Of a DNA stretch of 18,053 bases, positions 8,092 to 16,661 are shown piece after piece (positions within the stretch are counted from its first letter, which is position 1; each line of letters opens with the position of its first letter). The stretch spans positions 1 through 18,053 of the forward strand of contig JALKBU010001033.1 of NCBI GenBank assembly GCA_023091735.1, written 5' to 3'. The notes below the pieces were generated by a model, which saw nothing but the letters and a program-made list of their open reading frames with translations, had not been told where the DNA came from and did not search any database. Origin of the DNA: Trichomonas tenax. Its lineage: Eukaryota; Parabasalia; Trichomonadida; Trichomonadidae. Position numbers and translations under genes: made by a program.

Positions 8092-8100
8092 AATTTTGAT

Positions 8101-9472
8101 CGGAGCAATTAAAAACCTTATGTCCATCGCTTACATTCTTTTTTATAACAAGTAACTTTTGATTCCTCTTATAGCGAATCCATATACTGGAGGCGATGAT
8201 ATGACCCCATACTGAATTCTACTTGGAAAATGCTCATCGATCGATTTTTCAATCATTTATATTCATTACATAGGCTACATAAACTAATAGCCAACAGCTC
8301 CTATATTACTTCCTGATTTTGTTCCTTTAATCAATAAAAAAAATTAAATAGGTTATTTATAACAAATTTTCTTTCGTATATGAAATACACTTTAGTTCTT
8401 TAGTCGATTGTGTGTCTTTCGAAAGAAAATACTGTTTGGAAGTTTATTGACAATAAAAAATTTGATGTAAATATCAAAGTTTCTGCTCTATTTCAGCTGT
8501 GTATGTGTGCGTCTGCTTTATGGCGATGTAATCATGAAGCTCCAAAACTACCTTCAAAATGATTTCCAATGTCAATGGCACTAAAATTGAGATTAATTGA
8601 GAACATGCTGGAAGTTCCAATTCAGTGTATTTTGAGGTATAGATTCGACTATTTTTAAGATAAACACAATATGCTAGGACAGTTAACCCTGATTTCCTCG
8701 AAATTAAAAGAATAGCTAGAAATATTAGGCAGAATTTCAAATTATCATGTTGAGTTAGAGAATAATGAAAAAAACAGAGATGAAAATTTATAAACAATTC
8801 ATTTTATATCATAATGCATTTTAATGCTATTTTTCCATTGAAAAAAGTTAAATCACGAAAAAATCAAAATTTACACCAAAAAAAAGCTCTCCCCCTCAAA
8901 TACCTTACCTCCAGCACTTCCAGGAGATTTATCCTGTCTTGGGAAACATTCGCATTTTGGCTCTTTTGGAACACATTAACAAAACAACAAAAACAGCACA
9001 ATTTATGCCTCTATATTTTGTAAATTGTCAGATTTATTAGTTCAAGATTTAAGGTTATATAGCGCTAAAATATTGCAAAAGACTCTTGGTATTAGCATTG
9101 GTAGGATCCATATAGTATATATCTTTAATATAGGCTCATGATTCGTAACTTATTAAAATTTGTTTATTTGAAGATTTTCATGCTCAAATAATGATTTAAT
9201 GTTTAAATGTACTTATACCATAAACACAACAAAGCTCAAAAATGACATTTATAAATGTGGATTAAAAAAAATTCATGTTTTAGGGGATATAATCACTTAA
9301 AATATCATGCATTGAAACAGCAAATAACACTGCATAATAAATTTGTCATTTCCACAAATTTTAATTTAAAAAATTCATAAAATAAAATTTTAAATATTAA
9401 AAAAATGCGTTCTATATCAATAACTGATTGATGGTGTATATATTTTCAATCTCAATTTTGATATGCAGCACA
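8101..9472. other. Intergenic, no gene seen
   Basis: AT-rich with homopolymer runs. A 107-codon open frame at 8474-8797(-) lacks an ATG start and has no family signature; I take it as chance. No strong hairpin or terminal repeat was found. Confidence 0.5.
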
Positions 9473-10123
9473 TTAATTATTTATACTCTTCGAAATGTGT
9501 CCAATAATGCTTACGTCCTCATCATCATCGTGATAGGACACGAAGTCATCAGGAGCAATACCTCCATTCGCCAATAATTCGCCATAAAGTTCCATTTTGT
9601 TTATCGCGATGCATGGAGGGTCTCCAGGGCACGGAGCGTCTTGAATGAGCCTTATATACCTTGCGGTGTACTCCTTGTCGAGTTTGAACGTCTTTTCATT
9701 GCATCTCGTCATCTCATAATCATTTTCGATTTTGTGGATATCAGTGAAAGTTTTGTTGTCATTTGAGATCTGAAGAGTCCACGAAAACAGGCAGCAACGT
9801 GTGCAATAGCCTATATCCTCGCAGCAGCAGCCATCGTCGTAGCAGCAACCGCATCTAATAAAATATGAATTAATTTTGATCATATAATTTTGCGATGAAA
9901 ACGATATCCACGGCTTCTCGTCGTACGTTCTGTCGCAGTTAGAACACCAGTCATATCTTTTGTCCACTGGATCCACAGCAAAAGATGGTTTAGTTAATCT
10001 GCGGCTGCCATTAATGAACTGCTTTGATGAACCAGAAGCGTCCACTTGGATGATGTTGTCGTTGAAGTAACGCTCGAAGAGTCCTTTATCTTCAATTGAG
10101 AAAGAAAAAAGCAAAGATAACAT
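9473..10123 (-). CDS. Secreted Cys-rich discoidin (F5/8 type C)-like protein, paralog D
   Basis: Predicted 216 residues. The leader MLSLLFSFSIEDKG is hydrophobic and short. The domain follows: VDASGSSKQFINGS, VDPVDKRYDWCSNC, DEKPWISFSS, RCGCCYDDGCCCED, YCTRCCLFSWTLQIS, DNKTFTDIHKI, YIRLIQDAPCPGDPPCIAINKMELYGEL, then an acidic run and VSIIGHISK. It has the fullest cysteine set here (14). The NGS and NKT sequons are conserved. VDPVDK and CPGDPP group it with B rather than with A and C. It is head-to-head with E, 64 bp apart, and probably co-regulated. Secretion and ligand binding are inferred from the leader and the fold; no substrate can be named. Confidence 0.85.
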   Translation of the reverse strand: MLSLLFSFSIEDKGLFERYFNDNIIQVDASGSSKQFINGSRRLTKPSFAVDPVDKRYDWCSNCDRTYDEKPWISFSSQNYMIKINSYFIRCGCCYDDGCCCEDIGYCTRCCLFSWTLQISNDNKTFTDIHKIENDYEMTRCNEKTFKLDKEYTARYIRLIQDAPCPGDPPCIAINKMELYGELLANGGIAPDDFVSYHDDDEDVSIIGHISKSINN

Positions 10124-10187
10124 TTGTTACGTTTTTATAATCGTTTTCCTTTCAAATGAAAAATTAAAGGTTATAAAATGTAACAAA
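10124..10187. promoter_or_regulatory. Shared mirror-symmetric divergent promoter of D and E
   Basis: Reading outward, both genes have GTAACAA(A) directly before the ATG, preceded by an A/T block (TATAAAA or the like). GTTAC at 10126-10130 mirrors GTAAC at 10180-10184, and CCTTT near 10148 mirrors AAAGG near 10167. At the centre TTTCAAATGAAA gives TCATTT for D and the poorer TCAAAT for E, each about 34 nt from its start codon. These are possible initiators, though the leaders would be longer than in genes A and C. Confidence 0.5.
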
Positions 10188-10853
10188 ATGCTATTTTTGA
10201 TTTTTTCTGTTTTTTCATCTTCTGTTGAAGAAGGAATCTTTTCTGCATCGTATAAAGATAAACTGGTTGTTGTCGACGCCAGTGGTTCTTCAATGCAGTT
10301 CATAAACGGTTCAAAACAAATTACGAAGCCAATTTGGGCCATTAACTCTTTTGACAAGAAATATGACTGGTGTTCGAACTGTGGGAAGACATATGACGTT
10401 CATCCATGGATTTCGTTCACTGTTTCGAACAGATTGATGAAAATTAACGGATATTTTGTCCGCTGTGGCGGCTGTTACACAGGATGTTGCTGTGAGGACG
10501 AGGGATATGGATATGTTGATTGCTCCCTCTTCAGTTGGTCCCTTCAAGTTTCAAGCGACAACAAAACATGGACTGATGTTCACAAGGTCGAAAAAGACTA
10601 CGAAATGAGATATTGTAGCGAAAAATCCTACAAACTCGACAAAGAATACACAGCAAAGTACGTCAGACTGATACAGAACGAGCCTTACCCAGGATATCCT
10701 CCGTGCATCGCTCTAAACAGAATGGAGTTGTTTGGAGAAGTTTTGGGCGACGAAAATGCGGAAAGCAACGCAATAGAGAGCTTCAATGAAGATGAGGACG
10801 ACGTCAGTATTATCGGTCATCTCTCCAGGGATGGAAAAGTCTTTGTAGCATAA
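10188..10853 (+). CDS. Secreted Cys-rich discoidin (F5/8 type C)-like protein, paralog E
   Basis: Predicted 221 residues. Leader MLFLIFSVFSSSVEEG, then VVVDASGSSMQFINGS, DWCSNCGKTYDVHPWISFT, RCGGCYTGCCCEDEG, VDCSLFSWSLQVS, DNKTWTDVHKV, YVRLIQNEPYPGYPPCIALN, MELFGEV, an acidic stretch and VSIIGHLSRDG. It has only about ten cysteines. The one in Y-C-x-x-C-C and the second of the C-C pair are gone, and the CPG of the paralogs is YPG, so at least one disulfide or metal-binding arrangement must differ. Despite this the frame is intact and the discoidin core residues are kept, so it is probably functional and diverging. The stop is TAA followed by AA, giving the UAAA reported as part of the trichomonad polyadenylation signal. 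Confidence 0.85.
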   Translation: MLFLIFSVFSSSVEEGIFSASYKDKLVVVDASGSSMQFINGSKQITKPIWAINSFDKKYDWCSNCGKTYDVHPWISFTVSNRLMKINGYFVRCGGCYTGCCCEDEGYGYVDCSLFSWSLQVSSDNKTWTDVHKVEKDYEMRYCSEKSYKLDKEYTAKYVRLIQNEPYPGYPPCIALNRMELFGEVLGDENAESNAIESFNEDEDDVSIIGHLSRDGKVFVA

Positions 10854-11790
10854 AATATGAAAACACATCAAAGATCCAATATTATAAAAAAGGCAGCATC
10901 ATTCCAATATTTATTAATAAAACATAATTTTGCATTGCATTATATTATAATCATCTTGTCTACATAATTCTAAGTTTTCAGGTTCATTTGATAAATTTAT
11001 CATGAATTCAAAATTTGATTTTCAAAATGATAAATTTAAGACTTATCATCCATACTGCTGTTCTTGATTGTGAGAGTGCAAACTGGTCTTAATAATATTG
11101 GTCGATATCATCGATTAAAAAAAATATAGTTCTCTTTCAAAATTCTATTAGAAAGTCTTACTTCACACGATTATCAACTCGGATACATGCAGTAAGTATT
11201 GACATACCGCAAAAAGTATCCAACATCGATATTCAAAAAATACAACGTGGAGTTTTGATGAAATAAGATATTACACAGGATGTGTTTCTTAAAAATTTTT
11301 GAGAGAGATTTTTTCTATTGATGCTTTCAAAACTTAAAATATTTTATCTCTGAACTCAACACATATATGAACAGACGAATTCACAAAAATTTTGCCAATT
11401 TTAGTAAAAAAACGCTTTCTAATCACTTTTTGGCTAAAATACTCTGTAGATATATAATGCTACTTGTATGGAACAAAAAGATAAATTTATAAAGAAATCT
11501 GTCCATTGGATTTCGAGAAAAAGATGAAATAAAGCAAATTGACTGATCTCAGAAAAAATAAATTATTTTCAAAACTGAGTTTTTCTAGTTTTGAGAGCGA
11601 AATATGTTATTTTATTTTTCATCGAAAAAAAGGCAATGTTTGCAACAACGAATCGCATCATTGATCGCAAAATGGCCGAACGCTTTGATACACAAAAAAA
11701 ATTGAATATTGCATTCTAAATTTCAAAGATTAATTTCAAAATAATTTGTTTCGACAATTTACACATAATCACATATTCATCTACTGTTTT
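10854..11790. other. Intergenic, no gene seen
   Basis: AT-rich. A short frame, 11636-11719(+), with an ATG and coding-like composition (MFATTNRIIDRKMAERF) has no initiator and only 27 codons; it may be debris. GGATAC at 11179 can pair with GTATCC at 11215, a weak hairpin. Nothing else can be supported. Confidence 0.4.
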
Positions 11791-11849
11791 GGTATCAAAT
11801 TTTGTGGTTAAAGAGTCTCAGAAAAGAGGAGGTCCATTCAAAATTAAAT

Positions 11850-12008
11850 CATTTTTCATAGATGTTTACAGCTTTATTCAGAAGTCTCAAAGCTCCGAAA
11901 AAGGGAATATATCAGAGCCAATCCATCAGAGACTTCGAGAAATTACAGAAAAGAATCAAAGCAAATCGAGAGAAATTTAATTTTGTTGGTGAATACTTGG
12001 ATAAGTGA
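11850..12008 (+). pseudogene. Coding debris bordering the TIR element
   Basis: Coding-like stretches appear in two frames: LYSEVSKLRKREYIRANPS (frame starting about 11867), then after a slip near 11925 RDFEKLQKRIKANREKFNF continuing to VGEYLDK and a TGA at 12006. The charged, helical composition differs from random translation of this AT-rich DNA. The stop codon overlaps the first bases of the left terminal repeat at 12005. The family is not recognised. Confidence 0.3.
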
Positions 12009-12048
12009 ACGGAAATGAGAGCTCAAAAAGTGACCTGTTTACATGGCA
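12005..12048 (+). repeat. Left terminal inverted repeat
   Basis: Forty-four bases matching the reverse complement of 13209-13252 at 38 positions. It contains GAAATGAGAGCTC and TGTTTACATG in perfect agreement with the other end. Confidence 0.65.
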
Positions 12049-13208
12049 GATTTACCATTATTGGCATGTAAACTATATAGCAAAAAAAAACAGGGGCGAG
12101 ATTTCAATTTTTACCAGATATCAAAATTAAAATATTTTATGCTACAGTGAATGGAAATGATCCCATAAATACAAAAATAGCTGCATTTTCAAAAAAAATT
12201 AATATCAAATTTTCATTATGATGATATTTGCATTCAAACTTTAAATACAGATTTCAATTTATCTTTATCTGTATAATGCTCAAATTACATAGTTATAACA
12301 CATCTTAAATGCTTTTTTACAATCAAATCAAATTATTTTGTGCTCGGACAAACTAAGACTGCGATAACTTTTTATATGCGATGCAAAAAGGATAAATATG
12401 CAAATACACAGATAAATCACAATCATATATATGATATATCAAAGAGATGAAATATAAATTAAGAGGTGATCCTAGAAACATGCATCTTTGAGCGCATCAA
12501 CGCTGTCAATTTTCGATATTTGAGCTCTAATATCTCCACAACTAAAGTGTGCATAATAAAAATACGTACACATAACATTATGTTATAGTAAGTTGTAATG
12601 CGTAATATGCATATTGGCAAAGTCAACGACAAATTTAATATCAAATTTCACCTATCGTATAAAAATATAGAATAACCTTCATAATATTTATCTAAGGGTA
12701 ACATATATATATGTAGATACCATAAAAGTCTTCGCAGATAACATTTTGAAATAGTTTCCCTCATTGTGTCATATCGTCATCGGTCAACAATAAGCGATAC
12801 TAGCTCGGACTATGCACAGTTCTATTGACTAACTATTGAATGGAATGATACATCATATGCATTTGAATAAATATACCCTATGTCTATCCAATGAATACAA
12901 ATATATTGTGGTGAAACGCCCTCGGTAATGAGCACATTGTTTGTCACTTTTAAGTAGAAAACATTCCGATTTTTCGATACTACACAACTATTAAGGTGCA
13001 ATACAATGCATGCAAGCAGTTAAAGACAGCTTTCATACCTTATTGAAGATTCAATAAGTAATTACAAACCAAACAATCCAATTGAACCTTAAATTTCTTT
13101 TAGATTAACATTCTTGTAGCAACAAATCGAGATTAAGCGAATTCTTGATTTTTTAGGTGCAGTCCCCTTTTTATGGTCGAAATTTTACGCGTCAGAAAAT
13201 TATAAATA

Positions 13209-13252
13209 TGTCATGTAAACATGTCACCTTTGGAGCTCTCATTTCGATTCAC
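13209..13252 (-). repeat. Right terminal inverted repeat
   Basis: The inverted partner of 12005-12048. It contains CATGTAAACA and GAGCTCTCATTTC. Confidence 0.65.
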
Positions 13253-13379
13253 AACATTATAAGCATGAAAATGGTCTAGCTCGGGTGGATCGGGTGAAAA
13301 AATTGTAGTCTGTGGAAAGGGCTTAGCAGAATCAAAATTTTTTTATTTGAATTTTTTGCTATTTTTATTATTAATAATA

Positions 13380-13910
13380 AGTATGCGGCACTTACGCATT
13401 TTGCAATGGCGTATTTTTTGGACATACGCAAAACCGTTACGCACTTGCGATTCGTAAAATAAAAATAATTTTGTTATTATAGGCAGACAAAGTTAAAATG
13501 GATGTTTCATTAAACGGTAAATATACTACATAATACCTCTTGCCATAGAATCATTCATAAAATATATTACTTTCCTATCAATAATCCATAGTGCGTGTTC
13601 AAACTCACTGAATTTTTTTGTATGGTGCGTATAATTGATAGTACACACACGCCAAATAAGTTCTGAAAATCGACCAGACCTGTTCAATTTTATATTGCCT
13701 ACAAAGTGTGCGTACTCAGAAATATACGCACTTAAGAATTTTGTGTGTGTTCAAATATTTTGCTGGAAAATAGCTATATTGATTGTGCAGCATCTAAAAT
13801 ATGTCAAAGCGTTCAAATAAAAAATGTGACACTCAATTCTGTTTTGGTGGATAATTTTACAGGGGTGGGTTTGTGTAGTGAGTAAAAAATAACGTACTTT
13901 GCGTATAACC
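13380..13910. repeat. Cluster of TACGCA/TGCGTA motifs
   Basis: About nine copies of (T)ACGCA, TGCGT or close variants occur in roughly 530 bp, for example near 13393, 13426, 13438, 13592, 13627, 13708, 13724 and 13898. Some form local hairpins: GTGCGTA near 13706 faces TACGCAC near 13722, and GCGTA near 13409 faces TACGC near 13427. CpG-containing hexamers stand out against the AT-rich background. No gene is supported in this stretch. Confidence 0.45.
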
Positions 13911-14285
13911 GCCGCATGCTTATTAATAATTGCTATCAGAGATAAAAAGATAGGTAATAGCATGGTTTAAATAAGCAGTTACATTTATTTTTAGATGTAT
14001 ATTCTTTTTGAATATCATGACCACCAATATTTACCATATTCATGGTTTTAAAGTATATTTCGATTTTGAAAATTAAATAAAGGAGATTGAAGATCGGTCA
14101 ACATTAATAAGCACCATCTACTTGTCGTATAGAAATGAATGACCAGGGAGTGTCATGATCATAGGGCTTTCGTCGCCACACTATTTCCGTTCTGAAGAGA
14201 AAATTATTTTGCTCAATTTGCAACTAAATAGTATTTTGATTGGATATTTTTTCCATCTGCCAGCAATGCTGATATTTGGCATGCC

Positions 14286-14382
14286 GTCACCACCAACTTT
14301 TCACTCGCATTGCCCAAATCCACCAAATTGAATGTGGTGGCGGTGGTTTGGTGTTTAAGTAGGGGCAGTGCACGGTGGTGAC
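14286..14382. ncRNA. GC-rich three-segment hairpin
   Basis: GTCACCACC (14286-14294) pairs with GGTGGTGAC (14374-14382), GCATTGCCC (14307-14315) with GGGCAGTGC (14363-14371), and CACCAAA (14321-14327) with TTTGGTG (14347-14353). The internal loops are asymmetric and the apex is about 13 nt. An 85-codon frame overlaps on the minus strand (14213-14470). It begins with ATG but resembles no family, so the fold explains the composition at least as well. Confidence 0.4.
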
Positions 14383-14470
14383 ACCTGTTTTGAGACGAAA
14401 ATAATCGTCGATACTTTTTTCGATGAAGCCAATGACAAGATTTAATCATCATTATTGTCAGCGTTATCAT

Positions 14471-15790
14471 CGAGCTGCTTCATCCAGATGAAATGCAGAA
14501 ATGTACCAAGGCAATTATTCTCAAATTCCAAAGTTATTTCATAACATAATTTATTTCTTCATTATCCATAGAAATATCGCTCATGCTTCTACAAATATAT
14601 ACATTCTCATTCATTCTCAATACATACATAAAATAGGACCAACAATTTACCTCCATTAGCATAATCATTTTTTAACGACACAAAGCCTTCTTATTGAATA
14701 ATGAAAAGCAATGAAGAAATACAATATTCACTTTCGAAATCTTCCATTTGATTTCAATATTCAAAATCATATTTACTTGCAAATTTCGTGAAAAAACTAT
14801 ATACTAGCAAGCTCCAATCTTATTTACAGATTGAATCAACAATTTTTTTTAAAAACAATCTTCAATTATTTTCTAAAACTATAAATTATCATTTCATATG
14901 CTTTTCTTTTCTCCTTACGACTTTAAGAATCGATAAGCAATCGAAATGCTACATAGACTTACTCAGATAATGTGATGAAACAGATCTGCTAGATTAAATT
15001 CATAAATTCTTTTTGTTTTCATCGATAAATACCGGCATTTTGAGTATATTCATATCTATTGCTATGGTGTGCATCGTTATTTGAAGTTTTATTTTGAATT
15101 TCAAATTATGAAGCTAATCATACTGATGTTTTGGACAAGATCAGCAGAGCTATATGACACACTATAAGTGTTGAATTAGATGAGCGAGGATTAGACCTTT
15201 TCTTCAAGATTGCAGGGTCCCCCCTCGTTTTGATCAATGGTTGATTCATTGATATAGCTGTCAGTTTTTGGTGGAACTTGGCTGCAATTTTGCGCATTCT
15301 TTTCTATGCTTAGAAAATTATGATTGCATATATATTTATAATCCAAATCCGCAATCCAAAATTTGGACCAAGTGAACTCACTTCTAATTGTGAAGTTTAC
15401 ATTAAAAACTTTTGGTTGCTTCTAGCCAAAGCGTTGCATAAGCATCTTCTCAATTATATGATATGAATGAGACATGTATATAAGTTAATCTTCCCTGAGA
15501 ATATGTGAGCCTTACTTATCCTAGATGTGCGAAATTTGACTTTTTTCGAATTATGCTCTAATTGGAGGTCGGTTAGCAATGATTACCTACTTCTGTTGAA
15601 AACATACCATTCTACGTCGAAATTTCTTTGAAATATTAATGCCGATATCTCGATATGATACTATTTGAGCATCTACAGCTATATTTTATGAGCGTTTTTA
15701 TGATTGTTATGACCAATATCAAGAGATGTTAAGTTTACGTTGCTATGTATCTATATATCTATTATTTCTAAACATCAAATATTTAATATT
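14471..15790. other. Intergenic, no gene; weak inverted repeats
   Basis: Long AT-rich stretch. AGCTATAT near 15149 faces ATATAGCT near 15256, and CGAGG near 15186 faces CCTCG near 15225, giving a loose ~110-nt inverted repeat. ATCAATG/CATTGAT around 15233-15254 forms a small perfect hairpin. No coding frame is convincing. Confidence 0.35.
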
Positions 15791-15798
15791 TTTTGATA

Positions 15799-16220
15799 AA
15801 GTGGTATTATCTGACATGTAAACATAAATATTCGACAAATAAATATTTACGTGGCATGTGATTATAAATGATTATTGGAAGAATGATATCTTATATTTGT
15901 TTAAATTTACTTTGAAAAGAAAAAATAAGTGCTTCATTGGCACTGGTAGCCAAAATGCTAGCAATCCAGTCCACAGTTTTTCCTTTCAGACTCGGTCTTC
16001 GAAATAATCAGCGATTTACTCTACAGAATGCTTCTGAAAGGAAGAACTGTGGACTGGATTGCTAGCACCTTGGCTACAAGTCCCAATCAAGCATTTAATT
16101 TTGCTCTTCAGAACTAATACATAATTTGAATGATTATAGGACTTTACATGTCATAAATATTAATATTTTGACATTTAAAACCGAGGTTCTGACAACTTTA
16201 CGTGTCAGATAATATCACTT
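15799..16220. repeat. Large imperfect inverted repeat (foldback-like element)
   Basis: The outer 24-mers, 15799-15822 and 16197-16220, match as inverted repeats at 22 of 24 positions (core TATTATCTGACA). The arms then diverge, with patches such as AATATTTA and TATAAxxATT still matching, until the near-perfect central hairpin. The total is about 420 bp. This is the form of a foldback or MITE-like element. Confidence 0.5.
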
Positions 16221-16645
16221 TTATGTTAATTTTTCGTGACAATTTTCGGTATGTGACAATAATTTTCATTTATATATGATGATAATTATAGTCTTAGAAT
16301 ATTAATGATTTTTAAAATAAGGTTCTGCCCCACCTCTTACATGTCATATTTTTATACGATAATGTCAAAAGTCTTGACTTACATGGCATATATCATTATT
16401 CGATCAATATTGTTTACATGTCAAAAATCAAAATTACATATTATTATCCAAATGCTTTGAAATTATCGTATAATATGAAGATCAAAAAGCCTGAAACAAG
16501 TCTCAAACTTTTTCCATGATCAGGCAGCAATTTGTCCACATAATTACTAATTCATCAAGGAATAGATGTCAATGATCATTATCAAGATAGTTTTCATATT
16601 TGTCAGATTCATACTTTATTTGTCATGTTTTAGATTTACATGACA
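15812..16645. repeat. Dispersed TTTACATGTCA motif field
   Basis: Copies or one- to two-base variants of TTTACATGTCA occur at 15812 (reverse), 15846, 16143, 16197, 16336, 16378, 16413 and 16635, the last seven forward. The same word sits in the terminal repeats at 12038 and 13209 (reverse) and at 12062 (reverse). The forward run ends about 17 bp before the start of the membrane-protein gene. Confidence 0.5.
15926..16097. ncRNA. Long near-perfect hairpin (hpRNA- or pre-miRNA-like)
   Basis: Arms 15926-15990 and 16033-16097 pair over 65 positions with five mismatches and two G-U. From 15956 to 15990 the pairing with 16033-16067 is unbroken (35 pairs, one G-U), with GCTAGCAATCCAGTCCACAG at its heart. 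The loop is 42 nt. Looser pairing continues outward to about 15911/16112. The low divergence of the arms points to a recent inverted duplication or to selection for the fold. Confidence 0.6.
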
Positions 16646-16653
16646 TTTCTAAT

Positions 16654-16659
16654 TCACTT
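16654..16659 (+). promoter_or_regulatory. Parabasalid initiator (Inr) of the membrane-protein gene
   Basis: TCACTTTGATG: the initiator TCACTT, two bases, then ATG at 16662. This gives a leader of about 6 nt and fixes the start. Confidence 0.65.
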
Positions 16660-16661
16660 TG

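Larger units (their letters stand above)
12005..13252. mobile_element. Probable non-autonomous TIR DNA transposon (1,248 bp)
   Basis: The ends are 44-bp inverted repeats, 12005-12048 and 13209-13252, identical at 38 of 44 positions. The outer part is GTGAAxxGAAATGAGAGCTC and the inner part GTGACxTGTTTACATGxCA. The interior has no transposase-like frame; the open frame at 12459-12644(-) is short and featureless. Just inside the left repeat, GTTTACATG (12037) faces CATGTAAAC (12065), forming a small extra hairpin. I see no convincing target-site duplication, so the insertion is old or the true ends lie slightly elsewhere. Confidence 0.6.

Noticed and set aside
6660..8095. CRISPR array or a single tandem repeat
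   Set aside because: The repeated feature is fold-back structure, not sequence. Arms differ between units and spacing is irregular. The genome is eukaryotic.
8474..8797. 107-codon open frame, minus strand
   Set aside because: It begins at TTG rather than ATG, has no initiator and no family-like pattern. Its hydrophobicity follows from T-rich DNA.
11789..11980. 63-codon open frame, plus strand
   Set aside because: It starts at TTG. The more convincing coding debris lies in the other two frames over the same stretch.
14213..14470. 85-codon minus-strand frame with ATG
   Set aside because: No initiator and no recognisable family. It coincides with a GC-rich hairpin that explains the composition, so it is not listed as a gene, though a protein search could revive it.
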